The translations under genes and the position numbers were made by a program. From contig NZ_CBXX010000017.1 of the NCBI RefSeq assembly GCF_000577615.1, positions 49,003 through 113,002 of the forward strand: a stretch of DNA of 64,000 bases. Direction: 5' to 3'. Positions 39,475 to 49,691 of the stretch are shown piece by piece. This DNA comes from Herbaspirillum sp. RV1423 (GTDB taxonomy: Bacteria; Pseudomonadota; Gammaproteobacteria; Burkholderiales; Burkholderiaceae_D). Within the stretch, counting starts at the first letter, position 1. The number at the start of each line of letters is the position of its first letter. The notes under the pieces are model-generated. The model was not told the DNA's origin. It saw only the letters and a program-made list of their open reading frames with translations, and did no database searches.

Positions 39475-40704
39475 CTACCGTTTTTTCGGCAGCGGCGCGC
39501 CGACGGCGTTCAAGGATTCCAGATACGCGCCGAGCGGATGGTAGAAGTCGGTTTTGCCATGCGGCGGTTTCTCGGGGCCGTAGCGCGTGTTGTCGCGTTG
39601 CAGGACGCGGTACCAGCCGCCGCGTTCCCGGTCGATCAGGTGCTGCATGCTGTATTGCCAGAGCTGGTCGTAGACTTCCCAGTACAAAGCTTCGCCGGTG
39701 CGTTGCGCCAGCAGGGCCGCGGTCGCCAGCGATTCGGCCTGCACCCAGAAATATTTGTCGCCGTCGCAGACGCTATGGTCGGGCGCGATGCCGTAGTAGA
39801 GGCCGCCGTGGTCGTCGTCCCATGCCACCGGAATCGTCGCGTCGAACAATGCGCGGGCGCGCGGCGCGAGCCAGCCGGCGTCGTCCTGCAGATGTTCCGC
39901 ATGGCGCTCAAGGATCAGCAGCAATTTTGCCCATTCGGTCATGTGGCCCGGCTGGTAGCCCCAGGGCCGGAACATGTTGGTGTTGTCGTGGCGGTTGTAT
40001 TCCCAGTCGATCTTCCAGTCGGCGCTGTAATGTTCCCAGATCCAGCCGTTGGCCAGCGCCGCCTGGCGTACCGTGATGTTGCGTGCGAGCTGTTCGGCGC
40101 GGTGCAGGTAGCGCGGCTCGCCGGTGGCCTCGAAGGCGGCCAGCAGGGCTTCGCAACTGTGCATGTTGGCGTTCTGGCCACGATAGGATGACACCACGCC
40201 TTCCGGCGTGGCCTCGTCGGCATAGAGGCCGTGCTGCTCGGACCAGAACAGTTTTTCCATATGGTTGAAGGTCGCATCGATGTGCGCACGCGCTTCATCG
40301 ACGCCGATGCCGTAGGCGTGCGCATAGGCCAGCAACACAAAGGCCAGGCCGTAGCAATGCTGGGTGCGGTCGACCGGCACGCCGTTGTCGAGCACCCAGG
40401 CATAACCGCCGTAGCTCGGTTGCCAATGCTGCTCTTGCAGGAACTTCAGGCCGTGGCGCACGGCGTCGCGATGTTCTTCCTTGCCGTTGAAGCGATAGGC
40501 CAGCGCATGGCAAAACACCATGCGCGTGCTGTTGACCAGATGGCGGCTGTTGTCGTAGACGCTGCCGTCGTCGTTGAGGTAATGGAAAAAACCGCCGGCG
40601 GGATCGTAGGCATGTTGCGTGAAAAAGCCGATGTCGCGTTGCAGCCGTTCATGCAGGAAAGCCGGATCGCGGAAAGAGGTTGTTTGTCTCGTTGTCGAAT
40701 TCAT
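39475..40704 (-). CDS. AGE-family sugar epimerase/isomerase
   Basis: 409 residues. (alpha/alpha)6-barrel family of N-acylglucosamine 2-epimerase and mannose/cellobiose isomerases: GGFFHYLNDDGSVYDNSRHLVNSTRMVF at the N-terminus, then RGQNANMHSCEALLAAFEAT and RPWGYQPGHMTEWAKLLLIL, carrying the conserved histidines. Lying inside a glucose-6-phosphate operon without NAG genes, a mannose/fructose-type isomerase is more likely than a true acylglucosamine epimerase; that is inferred from context. Confidence 0.85.
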   Translation of the reverse strand: MNSTTRQTTSFRDPAFLHERLQRDIGFFTQHAYDPAGGFFHYLNDDGSVYDNSRHLVNSTRMVFCHALAYRFNGKEEHRDAVRHGLKFLQEQHWQPSYGGYAWVLDNGVPVDRTQHCYGLAFVLLAYAHAYGIGVDEARAHIDATFNHMEKLFWSEQHGLYADEATPEGVVSSYRGQNANMHSCEALLAAFEATGEPRYLHRAEQLARNITVRQAALANGWIWEHYSADWKIDWEYNRHDNTNMFRPWGYQPGHMTEWAKLLLILERHAEHLQDDAGWLAPRARALFDATIPVAWDDDHGGLYYGIAPDHSVCDGDKYFWVQAESLATAALLAQRTGEALYWEVYDQLWQYSMQHLIDRERGGWYRVLQRDNTRYGPEKPPHGKTDFYHPLGAYLESLNAVGAPLPKKR

Positions 40705-40766
40705 GGATAAAGCTCGGCGTTAAAAAATGATCAGCTTGAAACTCAGTTTAAAACTCAGCTTAACAA

Positions 40767-41627
40767 TTAGCGGAAGAACGAATCGAACTGCATGTCGAAT
40801 TTTTGCAGGGACTTCTGGGCGTTCTGCATCTTCTTGCGGAATTCCGGGCCGCGCCGCAACGCCAAGCCGACCGCGAGGATGTCGATCACCACCAGATGCG
40901 CCAGGCGCGCCGAGATCGGCGTGTAGGGATCGATGTTGAAGCTGAGGTCGATCGGCACCAGCACGGTCGCCAGCTCGGCCAGCGGCGTGCCGCTCGGTCC
41001 CAGTACGATGATGTCGGCGCCGCCCTTGCGCGCCAGTTGCACGCTGCGCAGCAACGCCGCATTGCCGCCGCGCTGCGAGATCGCCACCACGGCGTCGCCG
41101 GGCTGGAGCAGTGAAGCGGCAATGCTGTGGATATGCGGGTCGGAATAGGCCACGGTCGGCACGCCGGAGCGGAAGAACTTATGCTGGGCGTCGTTGGCGA
41201 CGATGCCGGAAGTGCCTTGGCCGTAGAACTCGATCTTGCTGGCGCGCGCCAGCACGTCGAGCGCCAGTTGGATGGCGTCGGGGTTGAGATGGTTGCGCAG
41301 ATCCAGCAACGTATTGATCGAGCGGCTGCAGATCTTGTTGACCAGATCGACCGCCAGATCGTCCTGCCCCAGCGATTCGTTCGCCCCCGGCAAGGCCAGC
41401 GCCAGGCTTTGCGCCAGCTTCAGCTTGAAATCGTGCCAGCCTTCGTAACCGATGGCGCGGCAAAAGCGGATCACGGTCGGCTCCGACACCTCGGCGTTCT
41501 TGGCCAGCGCGGTCAGGTTTTCCTGCAGCGCCAGTTGCGGATTGGCCAGGATCGCGGCCGCCACCTTCTTCTCCGACTTGGAGAGCGAGTTGATGTGCGT
41601 GCGGATGGAGTCGAGTAGCATGGACAT
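40767..41627 (-). CDS. hexR: HexR-type RpiR-family transcriptional repressor
   Basis: 286 residues. N-terminal RpiR helix-turn-helix (about 1-77, with SEPTVIRFCRAIGYEGWHDFKLKLAQSL) and a C-terminal SIS sugar-phosphate domain (about 125-265; IEFYGQGTSGIVANDAQHKF and AISQRGGNAALLRSV). HexR senses 2-keto-3-deoxy-6-phosphogluconate and represses zwf/edd/eda genes in other Proteobacteria. Being between zwf and the epimerase gene, near two matching operators at 44935 and 45086, supports the name. Two ATGs lie two codons apart; the first was taken. Confidence 0.93.
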   Translation of the reverse strand: MSMLLDSIRTHINSLSKSEKKVAAAILANPQLALQENLTALAKNAEVSEPTVIRFCRAIGYEGWHDFKLKLAQSLALALPGANESLGQDDLAVDLVNKICSRSINTLLDLRNHLNPDAIQLALDVLARASKIEFYGQGTSGIVANDAQHKFFRSGVPTVAYSDPHIHSIAASLLQPGDAVVAISQRGGNAALLRSVQLARKGGADIIVLGPSGTPLAELATVLVPIDLSFNIDPYTPISARLAHLVVIDILAVGLALRRGPEFRKKMQNAQKSLQKFDMQFDSFFR

Positions 41628-41695
41628 GGACGTTTGTTCGGCCTCTCATGTGAATGCCGACGCTCAATAACCTCCAGCGGCGACAAGATATAAAT

Positions 41696-43165
41696 TTAAA
41701 CTTCCGGCAAGGCTTCTTCACGCCATTGCAAGCCGTCGCGGCCGATCAGCGCGCTTGCCGCCGCCGGTCCCCAGGTGCCTGCGCTGTAGGGGATAGGATC
41801 GCTTTCTTCCTGCTCCCAGTGGGTCAGGATCGGTTCCACCCATTCCCACGCCGCTTCCAGTTCGTCGCTGCGCATGAACAGCGTCAACTGGCCGCGCAGC
41901 ACGTCGAGCAGCAGCCGTTCATAGGCTTCCATGCGCGGGGTTTTGAATTTTTCGCGGAAATCCAGTTCCAGTTCGACCGGCTTCAGGCGCATGCCGTCGC
42001 CTGGCGTCTTGGCCATCAGGTTCATGTGCAGGCCCTCGTCGGGTTGCAGGCGGATCACCAGGCAGTTCGGCGTGTTGCTGCTGTTCTGCGCGAAGATCGA
42101 ATGCGGCACGCTCTTGAAGCGCACCACGATTTCCGCCAACTGGTCGGCCATGCGCTTGCCGGTGCGCAGGTAGAACGGCACGCCGGCCCAGCGCCAAGTG
42201 TCGATCTCGGCCTTGACCGCGACGAAGGTCTCGGTGCGCGAATCGGGATTGGCGTCTTCTTCCTTGCGGTAGCCCGGCACGGCGACGCCGTTGACGTGGC
42301 CGGCGCGGTACTGGCCGCGCACCACGTTCATCGCCAGCGTGCTCGGCGTGAAACGTTTGAGCGAACGCAGCACTTTCAGTTTTTCATCGCGCACGGAATC
42401 GGCCGAGTTCGATACCGGCGGTTCCATCGCGACGATGCACAGCAATTGCAGCAGGTGATTTTGCAGCATGTCGCGCAGCGCGCCGGAAGTGTCGTAGTAG
42501 TCGAAGCGGCCGCCGACGCCGAGTTCTTCGGCGATGGTGATCTGCACATCGGAAATCCATTCGCGGCGCCACAGCGGTTCGAACAGGACATTGCCGAAGC
42601 GCAGCGCCAGCAGGTTTTGCACCGCCTCTTTGCCGAGATAGTGGTCGATCCGGAAGATCTGCGATTCGCTGAAATAGCGCCCGACCTGGGCGTTGATGTC
42701 CTTGGCGCTTGCGAGGTCGTGGCCGAGCGGTTTTTCCAGCACCACGCGCGCATTCGGCGTGGCCAGGCCGGCTTGCGACAGGTTGTCGCAGATCATCGAG
42801 AACAGCGTCGGCGGCGTCGCCAGGTAAAACACGCGCGAGATCGCCGGATCGTCGCGCAGGGCCGCCACCAGGTTCTGGTAAGTCGCGGGCTCCTTGGCGT
42901 TTAGCGACACATACTGGATGCGACCGCAAAAGCGCTGCCAGACGCCGACATCCATGGTCGCGCTGCTGACGTGCGGCTTGGAATTCTGTTCGACGATCTG
43001 CAGGAAGTCTTCATTGCTCTTTTGATCGCGGCCGATGCAGATGATGCGCGCGGTCGGCAGCAGGTCGCGGGCGCGATCGCGGGCATACAGGGCCGGCAGC
43101 AGCTTGCGCATCGCCAGGTCGCCGGTGCCGCCGAATAAAACCAGGTCAAAATCGGAAATAGCCAT
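41696..43165 (-). CDS. zwf: Glucose-6-phosphate 1-dehydrogenase
   Basis: 489 residues. The NADP-binding start is LVLFGGTGDLAMRKLLPALY, and the active-site signature RIDHYLGKEAVQNLLALRF is intact. GVPFYLRTGKRMAD is also typical. It oxidises glucose-6-P to 6-phosphogluconolactone, feeding the Entner-Doudoroff enzymes encoded divergently. No 6-phosphogluconolactonase gene (pgl) lies near it in this window. Confidence 0.97.
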   Translation of the reverse strand: MAISDFDLVLFGGTGDLAMRKLLPALYARDRARDLLPTARIICIGRDQKSNEDFLQIVEQNSKPHVSSATMDVGVWQRFCGRIQYVSLNAKEPATYQNLVAALRDDPAISRVFYLATPPTLFSMICDNLSQAGLATPNARVVLEKPLGHDLASAKDINAQVGRYFSESQIFRIDHYLGKEAVQNLLALRFGNVLFEPLWRREWISDVQITIAEELGVGGRFDYYDTSGALRDMLQNHLLQLLCIVAMEPPVSNSADSVRDEKLKVLRSLKRFTPSTLAMNVVRGQYRAGHVNGVAVPGYRKEEDANPDSRTETFVAVKAEIDTWRWAGVPFYLRTGKRMADQLAEIVVRFKSVPHSIFAQNSSNTPNCLVIRLQPDEGLHMNLMAKTPGDGMRLKPVELELDFREKFKTPRMEAYERLLLDVLRGQLTLFMRSDELEAAWEWVEPILTHWEQEESDPIPYSAGTWGPAAASALIGRDGLQWREEALPEV

Positions 43166-43205
43166 AGCAGTCTTCTTGTCTCGGTCGATCGTTCAGGAGT
43201 GTCGG

Positions 43206-44864
43206 TCAGTTCTTGGTCTTGGACAGCGCTTGTTTCGCCAGCGCGATCAAGGCATTGGTCGAGCAGTCATGGCGCGCCGGCACCGCCTCGCCGGACAGCT
43301 CCGACTGGATGGTCTTGGCCAGCACCTTGCCCAGCTCCACGCCCCATTGGTCGAAGCTGTTGACGCCCCAGATCGTGCCTTGCACGAAGGTCTTGTGTTC
43401 ATACAGCGCGATCAACGCGCCGAGCGTGGCGGGCGTCAGGGCATCGAGCAGCAGCGTGTTGCTCGGACGATTGCCGTTGAAGGTCTTGTGCGGCAGCAGG
43501 AAATCGATTTCGTCTTCGTCGACGCCTTGTTTCCTGAGGTCGTCGCGCACTTCCTCGGCCTGTTTGCCGCGCATGAAGGCTTCCGACTGCGCGAAGCAGT
43601 TCGCCAGCAACACGGCATGATGGCCGGGCAGATCGTGCGTCGGTTCGAGCACAGCGATGAAATCGATCGGCGTGATGTCGGTGCCCTGGTGCAGCAGTTG
43701 GAAGAACGCGTGCTGGCCGTTGGTGCCGACGTCGCCCCAGATGAACGGGCAGGTCGCCACGCCGACCTCGGTGCCGTCGCGCGTGATGCGTTTGCCGTTG
43801 CTTTCCATCTCGAGTTGTTGCAGGTAAGCCGGAAAGTGGCGCAGGTCATGATGGTAAGGCGCGATCGACAGCGATTCGCTGTTGAAACAGTTGCGGTTCC
43901 AGATGCCGATCAGCGCCTGGATCACCGGCATGTTCCGTTCCAGCGGCGCTTCGCAGAAATGCTTGTCCATCGCATGGGCGCCGGCCAGCAAGTCGCTGAA
44001 ATGCCTGAAACCGATCGCCAGCGCAATCGACAGTCCGATCGACGACCACATCGAATAGCGGCCGCCGACCCAGTCCCAGAACGGGAACATGTTGTCGGTA
44101 TCGATGCCGAAAGCGCGCACGGCTTCGGTGTTGGTCGACACCGCGACGAAATGTTTCGCCAAATCCTGTTCGCCGGCGCGCTGCAGGAACCAGTCGCGCG
44201 CAGACCTGGCGTTCATCATGGTTTCCTGCGTGGTGAAGGTCTTGGAGGCAACGATGAACAGTGTTGTCTCGGCATCAACTTGTTGCAGGACGTCATCCAG
44301 GTCGTGACCGTCGACATTGGAAACGAAGTGCATCTTCAGCCGCGGATGCGCATAGGTGCGCAATGCGGTACAGGCCATTTGCGGCCCCAGATGCGAGCCG
44401 CCGATGCCAATGTTGACGATGTCGGTGATCGGCCGGCCGCTACGTCCCAGCCAGCGGCCGTCGCGCACGCGTTCGACGAAGCCGTGGAGACGATCCAGAA
44501 CGGCATGAACGTCCTCATTGATGTGCTGTCCATCAACTTGCAGGCTTTGGCCGCGCGGTGCGCGCAGGGCGGTATGCAGGACGGCGCGGTGTTCGGTGAA
44601 ATTGATTTTCTCGCCGCTGAACATGGCGGTGCGCCGTGCTTCCACGTCGCGTTCGCGCGCCAGCTCGAACAGCAACTTGAGCGTAGTATTGTCGACACGG
44701 TTCTTGGAGTAATCGAACAGGATGCCGGCGGCTTTCACCGTCATGTGGTCGAAACGACTGGCGTCCGTGGCGAACAGGTCGCGCATGTGCCGGTCGCGGA
44801 CATCGGCATGGTGAGACAAAAGTGCCTGGAAGGCTGTGGTCGCTGTGAGTGCTGTGTACGGCAT
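43206..44864 (-). CDS. pgi: Glucose-6-phosphate isomerase
   Basis: 552 residues from MPYTALTATTAFQALLSHH. Both PGI signatures are visible: the region VNIGIGGSHLGPQMA with FIVASKTFTTQETM, and GVNSFDQWGVELGKVLAKTI near the C-terminus, with the active-site segment FFQLLHQGTDITPIDFIA. It interconverts glucose-6-P and fructose-6-P. A start 18 codons upstream (44918) is also open; neither has a clear ribosome-binding site, so the N-terminus is uncertain. It is the first gene of the minus-strand carbohydrate set, 40 bp ahead of zwf. Confidence 0.95.
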   Translation of the reverse strand: MPYTALTATTAFQALLSHHADVRDRHMRDLFATDASRFDHMTVKAAGILFDYSKNRVDNTTLKLLFELARERDVEARRTAMFSGEKINFTEHRAVLHTALRAPRGQSLQVDGQHINEDVHAVLDRLHGFVERVRDGRWLGRSGRPITDIVNIGIGGSHLGPQMACTALRTYAHPRLKMHFVSNVDGHDLDDVLQQVDAETTLFIVASKTFTTQETMMNARSARDWFLQRAGEQDLAKHFVAVSTNTEAVRAFGIDTDNMFPFWDWVGGRYSMWSSIGLSIALAIGFRHFSDLLAGAHAMDKHFCEAPLERNMPVIQALIGIWNRNCFNSESLSIAPYHHDLRHFPAYLQQLEMESNGKRITRDGTEVGVATCPFIWGDVGTNGQHAFFQLLHQGTDITPIDFIAVLEPTHDLPGHHAVLLANCFAQSEAFMRGKQAEEVRDDLRKQGVDEDEIDFLLPHKTFNGNRPSNTLLLDALTPATLGALIALYEHKTFVQGTIWGVNSFDQWGVELGKVLAKTIQSELSGEAVPARHDCSTNALIALAKQALSKTKN

Positions 44865-44934
44865 GTTCTGCAATCTTGGCTGGTGGTGGCTGAGTCCGGA
44901 AGAATCTTGACTATACATGATTTGCTACTTTTAT

Positions 44935-44949
44935 GGTAATTTCACTACA
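44935..44949 (-). promoter_or_regulatory. HexR-type operator at the pgi promoter
   Basis: On the minus strand TGTAGTGAAATTACC matches the HexR consensus TGTARTWWWAYTACA at 13 of 15 positions. A TAATAT (-10-like) directly abuts it upstream at 44950-44955. The operator would overlap the transcription start, as expected for repression. Confidence 0.75.
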
Positions 44950-45085
44950 ATATTAATCGTCGCTTCATGTCGGTAATTGCATTTGTAATAGTGCTGTCAT
45001 AGACCGAGGGAGAAATAAAATTCGGTTTTTGCTTGACGGTCATGTAGATAAAACAAATCGGAAGAGGGAGTTTTATTTAATATTT

Positions 45086-45100
45086 TGTAGTAAAATTACA
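45086..45100 (+). promoter_or_regulatory. HexR-type operator at the edd promoter
   Basis: TGTAGTAAAATTACA matches the HexR consensus at all 15 positions. It follows a TAATAT (45078-45083) by 2 bp and ends 26 bp before the edd ATG. Confidence 0.85.
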
Positions 45101-45126
45101 TTCGTCAACGCTATCAGGAACCCAAC

Positions 45127-46977
45127 ATGTCTCTCAACGCTACCTTAGCCAGCGTCACGCGACGCATCGCCGAACGTAGTCGGCCTTACCGAACAGCTTA
45201 CCTTACCCGCCTCGATGCCGCGCGTCACGAGGGAGTGCAGCGCGGCGCGCTGTCGTGTACCAACCTGGCGCATGGCTTTGCAGCCTTTCCCGCCAACGAC
45301 AAGCTCAAACTGAAGCAGGACCGCGCATCTTCCGTCGCCATCGTCTCCTCCTACAATGATATGTTGTCGGCGCACCAACCTTTTGAACGCTTTCCGCAAA
45401 TCATTCGCGAGGCCATCCGCGAAGACGGCGGCGTGGCGCAATTCGCCGGCGGCGTTCCCGCCATGTGCGACGGCATCACGCAAGGCCAGACCGGCATGGA
45501 ACTGTCGCTGTTCTCACGCGACGCCATCGCCATGGGCACCGCGGTGGCGCTGTCGCACAACATGTTCGATGCGGCGCTGTACCTGGGCGTGTGCGACAAG
45601 ATCGTGCCGGGCCTGTTGATCGGCGTTTTGCATTTCGGCCACATCCCGGGGGTGTTTGTTCCCGCCGGTCCGATGACCAGCGGCATGACCAATAGCGAAA
45701 AGGTCAAGATCCGCCAGCTTTACGCGGAAGGCAAGATCGGCCGCGCCGAACTGCTGGAGGCCGAGGCGAAGTCCTATCACGACGCCGGCACCTGCACCTT
45801 CTACGGCACCGCCAACAGCAACCAGATGCTGATGGAAGCCATGGGCCTGCACTTGCCGGGCGCCGCCTTCATCACGCCGAATACGCCGATGCGCGACGCG
45901 CTGACCGCCGCCGCCGCCAAACAGGCGCTGAAAATCACCGCGCAAGGCCCGCAATACACGCCGGTCGGCCGCCTGGTCGATGAAAAATCCATCGTCAACG
46001 CCATCGTCGCCCTGCTGGCGACCGGCGGCTCCACCAACCATACGCTGCACCTCGTCGCCATCGCCAAGGCGGCCGGCCTGGTGATCGACTGGGACGACTT
46101 CTCCAAGCTGTCATCCGTCGTGCCGCTAGTCACGCGCATCTATCCGAACGGCACCGCCGACGTCAATCACTTCCACGCCGCCGGCGGTACCGGGTTTGTA
46201 CTGCGCGAGCTGCTCGACGCCGGGTTGATGCACGACGACGTCATGACCATTCTCGGTCAGGGTTTGCGTGCGCACTGCACCGAGCCGTTGCTGGAAGACG
46301 GCAAGGTCACCTGGAAAGCAACGCCGAAGGACAGCGGCGACGAGACCGTGCTGCGCCCCGCAACCAATCCATTCTCCGCCGACGGCGGCCTCAAGCTGCT
46401 GCAAGGCAACCTGGGCCGTTCGGTCATCAAGGTGTCGGCAGTCAAGCCGGAGCATCGCGCGGTACAGGCGCCGGCCATCGTATTCCATTCGCAGGCAGCC
46501 TTCATGAAAGCCTTCAAGGCAGGCGAACTCGACAAGGATTTCATCGCCGTGCTGACGTTCCAGGGACCGCGCGCCAACGGCATGCCGGAACTGCATGCGT
46601 TGACGCCGGCGCTGGGCATCCTGCAGGACAAGGGGCGCCATGTGGCACTGGTGACCGATGGCCGCATGTCGGGCGCATCGGGCAAGGTGCCGGCGGCGAT
46701 CCACGTCACGCCGGAAGTGCTGGCAGGCGGTCCTTTGGGTTTTGTGCGCACAGGCGATATGATTCGTCTGGACGCCGAAGCCGGCATCCTGGAAGCCCTG
46801 GTACCAGCGTCCGAATGGGCCTCGCGCACTACGGAAACGGCAGACCTGTCGGGCAACCAGACCGGCATGGGCCGCGAATTGTTCAGCGTGTTCCGTGCGT
46901 CGGTCAGCGCGGCGGAAGAGGGCGGCACCAGTTTCGGGCTGCCACCAATCCTAGAAAATGAGAAAGCGACAGTATGA
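45127..46977 (+). CDS. edd: Phosphogluconate dehydratase
   Basis: 616 residues, IlvD/Edd family. [59 protein letters not shown] and [18 protein letters not shown] show the Fe-S ligand cysteines and active-site segments of the Edd branch; [19 protein letters not shown] is near the C-terminus. It dehydrates 6-phosphogluconate to KDPG. AGGA precedes the ATG. Its stop overlaps the eda ATG (ATGA). Confidence 0.97.
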   Translation: MSLNATLASVTRRIAERSRPYRTAYLTRLDAARHEGVQRGALSCTNLAHGFAAFPANDKLKLKQDRASSVAIVSSYNDMLSAHQPFERFPQIIREAIREDGGVAQFAGGVPAMCDGITQGQTGMELSLFSRDAIAMGTAVALSHNMFDAALYLGVCDKIVPGLLIGVLHFGHIPGVFVPAGPMTSGMTNSEKVKIRQLYAEGKIGRAELLEAEAKSYHDAGTCTFYGTANSNQMLMEAMGLHLPGAAFITPNTPMRDALTAAAAKQALKITAQGPQYTPVGRLVDEKSIVNAIVALLATGGSTNHTLHLVAIAKAAGLVIDWDDFSKLSSVVPLVTRIYPNGTADVNHFHAAGGTGFVLRELLDAGLMHDDVMTILGQGLRAHCTEPLLEDGKVTWKATPKDSGDETVLRPATNPFSADGGLKLLQGNLGRSVIKVSAVKPEHRAVQAPAIVFHSQAAFMKAFKAGELDKDFIAVLTFQGPRANGMPELHALTPALGILQDKGRHVALVTDGRMSGASGKVPAAIHVTPEVLAGGPLGFVRTGDMIRLDAEAGILEALVPASEWASRTTETADLSGNQTGMGRELFSVFRASVSAAEEGGTSFGLPPILENEKATV

Positions 46978-47600
46978 AAAGCATCCTGGAAATCATGCGT
47001 ACTTCGGCGGTCATCCCCGTGATCGCCATCGACAAGCTGGAACACGCCGTGCCGCTGGCCAAGGCGCTGGTTGCCGGCGGCATCCGCGTGCTCGAAGTGA
47101 CGTTGCGCACCGAGCATGGCCTGCCGGCGATCCGTGCGATTGCGGAGCAGGTGCCTGACGCCATCGTCGGCGTCGGCACGTTGACCAGTCCGGAAGAATT
47201 CGTCGCCTCGCGCGATGCAGGCGCCGTGTTCGGCGTGTCGCCGGGATTGACGTCGGCGCTGATCGCCGCCGCCAAATCCAGCGGCCTGCCTTTGCTGCCG
47301 GGCGTAATGACGCCGTCGGAAGTGATGGCGGCGCGCGAAGCCGGTTTCCGTCAGTTGAAGTTGTTCCCGGCAGTGCCGGCGGGCGGCGTCGGCATGTTGA
47401 ACGCGATTGCCGGTCCGCTCGCCGATGTGACTTTCTGCCCGACCGGCGGCATCTCGCAAGAGACCGCCTCGCAATTCCTGGCATGCAAGAACGTTGCCTG
47501 CGTTGGCGGTTCGTGGCTCACGCCGAAGAACGCCATCGAGATCGGCGACTGGAACAAAATTACTGCATTGGCCAAGGCTGCCAGCGCCTTGCGTCCTTAG
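46974..47600 (+). CDS. eda: KDPG/KHG aldolase
   Basis: 208 residues. [37 protein letters not shown] with the catalytic glutamate, and the Schiff-base lysine in [14 protein letters not shown] are intact. It splits KDPG into pyruvate and glyceraldehyde-3-P, completing the Entner-Doudoroff path. Translation is coupled to edd by a 4-bp overlap. Confidence 0.97.
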   Translation: MKSILEIMRTSAVIPVIAIDKLEHAVPLAKALVAGGIRVLEVTLRTEHGLPAIRAIAEQVPDAIVGVGTLTSPEEFVASRDAGAVFGVSPGLTSALIAAAKSSGLPLLPGVMTPSEVMAAREAGFRQLKLFPAVPAGGVGMLNAIAGPLADVTFCPTGGISQETASQFLACKNVACVGGSWLTPKNAIEIGDWNKITALAKAASALRP

Positions 47601-47651
47601 TCCTTTTCAGCGTGACCCGGGTGCCGCCGAGGCAGTACCTCTGAAAATGCA

Positions 47652-47683
47652 CAATGCCCTTGCTAATTGCAGCAAGGGCATTG
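47652..47683. terminator. Hairpin between convergent eda and lgt
   Basis: CAATGCCCTTGCT-AATTGC-AGCAAGGGCATTG is a 13-bp perfect stem 50 bp past eda, followed by a modest T-rich stretch (TCGTTTC). It probably terminates eda, and perhaps lgt from the other side. Confidence 0.7.
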
Positions 47684-47738
47684 TCGTTTCCGCAGCAGGA
47701 ATTTGCTTTCCTTCACGGCTGCATCTACAGCCAATTCG

Positions 47739-48551
47739 TCAGACCGGCGAAACGACTGCACTCTTCTTCCGGTAAGCCACGATCAGCAGCACGACGCCTA
47801 GCACAATCATCGGCACCGACAACATCTGTCCCGCCGAAATCGTTATCCCGCCGAATGTCACGTTGTAATCCGGCGTGCGGAAATACTCGGTAAAAAAGCG
47901 CGCGCAACCATACAGCAGCGAGAACAGGCCGGCCACCGCCATGCGTGGGCGGGGCTTGCGGGCGAAGAACCACAGAATGATGAACAGCAATATGCCATCA
48001 ACCAGCATCTGGTAGATTGGCGACGGATGGCGCGGCAGGTTGTCGACATTGGGCCAGATCATCGCCCACGGCAGCGACGGATCGGCAAGCCGGCCCGGCA
48101 GTTCGGCATTGATGAAATTGCCGAGGCGGCCGGCGGCGTAACCGAGCGGCACCATCGGTGCGATGAAGTCCATGATGTCCATCAGATGGCGACCGCGCTT
48201 GCGGCCCCACAGGTACATCGCGATCAGCACGCCGAGGAAGCCGCCGTGGAAGGACATGCCGCCTTTCCACACCGCGATGATGTCGGCCGGATTGGCGAAG
48301 TAATAGCTCGGGTTGTAGAACAGCACTTCGCCGAGGCGCCCGCCGATCACCACGCCCAGCACGCCGTAGAACAGCATATCGTCGAGATCCTCCTTCTTCC
48401 AGCCGGCGGCGGCGATATGCGGCTGCCTGATACGCAGGCGGCCCAGTGCGATGAACTGCGCAAACGCCAGCAGATACATCAGGCCGTACCAGTGCACCTG
48501 CAGCGGGCCGATGGAAAAGGCGATCGGATTGGGCATCGGATGTATCAGCAT
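47739..48551 (-). CDS. lgt: Prolipoprotein diacylglyceryl transferase
   Basis: 270 residues with about seven transmembrane helices. The Lgt signature [18 protein letters not shown] and the conserved [11 protein letters not shown] and [13 protein letters not shown] segments are intact. It transfers diacylglycerol to the lipobox cysteine of prolipoproteins such as the one at the left edge of this window. It is a single gene, converging with eda. Confidence 0.97.
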   Translation of the reverse strand: MLIHPMPNPIAFSIGPLQVHWYGLMYLLAFAQFIALGRLRIRQPHIAAAGWKKEDLDDMLFYGVLGVVIGGRLGEVLFYNPSYYFANPADIIAVWKGGMSFHGGFLGVLIAMYLWGRKRGRHLMDIMDFIAPMVPLGYAAGRLGNFINAELPGRLADPSLPWAMIWPNVDNLPRHPSPIYQMLVDGILLFIILWFFARKPRPRMAVAGLFSLLYGCARFFTEYFRTPDYNVTFGGITISAGQMLSVPMIVLGVVLLIVAYRKKSAVVSPV

Positions 48552-48604
48552 GAATCAACTCTTTCAGAACGGATGTTGGTAATCGGGTGCAGCGCTGTGT
48601 CGGT

Positions 48605-49513
48605 TCACGCCGCCGGCGGCGCCGCCACCATGTCGAGAAACGCACGCAGCACCGGCGACGCGCTGTCGCGCCGCCATGCCAGTCCGGTTTCGATCAGCGG
48701 CACCTTGCCGGTCAGCGGACGGTAATCGACGCCGGGGCGCTGCAGATTAGACACGGATTGTGGCACAAGTGCCATACCCATGCCAGCCGACACCAGGCCG
48801 ACGATGGTTTGCATCTGGATGGCTTCCTGACCAATGTGCGGCGTCACGCCGGCGTCGCGGAAGCAGCTCAGGATGGTGTCGTGGAAGGCCGGTGAAATGC
48901 GGCGCGGGAAAATGATCAGCGGCAGTTCGCGCACGGTCTTGAGTGCAATGGCGTTTTTACCGCGCACGATGCCGGCGGGGATCGCCGCCACCAGCGGTTC
49001 CGACAGCACCGGATGGTAGTCGAGCACCGCCAGGGATTTGTCGGGCAACGGCGGCAGCAGCAGGCCGGCGTCGATCTTGCCCTGCATCAGGTCTTCCAGT
49101 TGCACGTCGGTGGTGGCCTCGCGCAGGTCGATCCGCACTTGCGGATAGCGCGCCCGGAATTGTTGCAGCAGCGGCGGCAAAATACTGTAATCCGCGGTCG
49201 AAATGAACGATAGTGAAAGCAGGCCGGACGCGCCGGTGGCGGCACGCCGCGCCAGGTCGGGCAGGGCGCTCGCCTGCTGCAGGATGCGTTGCGCTTCCGG
49301 CAACAACGCCTGGCCCGCCGGCGTCAGCGCCACGCTGCGCTTGGTGCGCGCGAACAGCGGCGTGCCGAGCATTTCTTCCAGCGCCTGGATGGTTTGCGAC
49401 AGCGGTGGCTGCGTCATGTGCAGCCGGACTGCGGCGCGGCCGAAATGTTTTTCTTCGGCAACAGCGACGAAATAGCGCAGTTGGCGCAACTCCAGGCGGG
49501 ACTCTGTATTCAT
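48605..49513 (-). CDS. LysR-family transcriptional regulator
   Basis: 302 residues from MNTESRLELRQLRYFVAVAEE. The N-terminal winged helix has FGRAAVRLHMTQPPLSQTIQALEEMLG and LFARTKRSVALTPAG; the effector domain follows (about 92-295). It diverges from ilvD across 178 bp. The helix-turn-helix resembles BenM/CatM/IlvY-like members. A role in controlling ilvD is plausible from position but not shown. An ATG six codons upstream is an alternative start. Confidence 0.93.
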   Translation of the reverse strand: MNTESRLELRQLRYFVAVAEEKHFGRAAVRLHMTQPPLSQTIQALEEMLGTPLFARTKRSVALTPAGQALLPEAQRILQQASALPDLARRAATGASGLLSLSFISTADYSILPPLLQQFRARYPQVRIDLREATTDVQLEDLMQGKIDAGLLLPPLPDKSLAVLDYHPVLSEPLVAAIPAGIVRGKNAIALKTVRELPLIIFPRRISPAFHDTILSCFRDAGVTPHIGQEAIQMQTIVGLVSAGMGMALVPQSVSNLQRPGVDYRPLTGKVPLIETGLAWRRDSASPVLRAFLDMVAAPPAA

Positions 49514-49691
49514 GAAGTCTGTAATATGCAATTCATATTAGTAGGTAGTGAATCATATATTTGACACAAGGCATCGCGCAAGGCAATCTAGCGCCCAGCC
49601 AGAACCCGTTCCCGCCTGTCCGGGCGGGTTCACGCCAGCGTCGCTCCTGGCCTGAACCAAGGGTTCCGATCTGATCAACCAGGAGACACGC

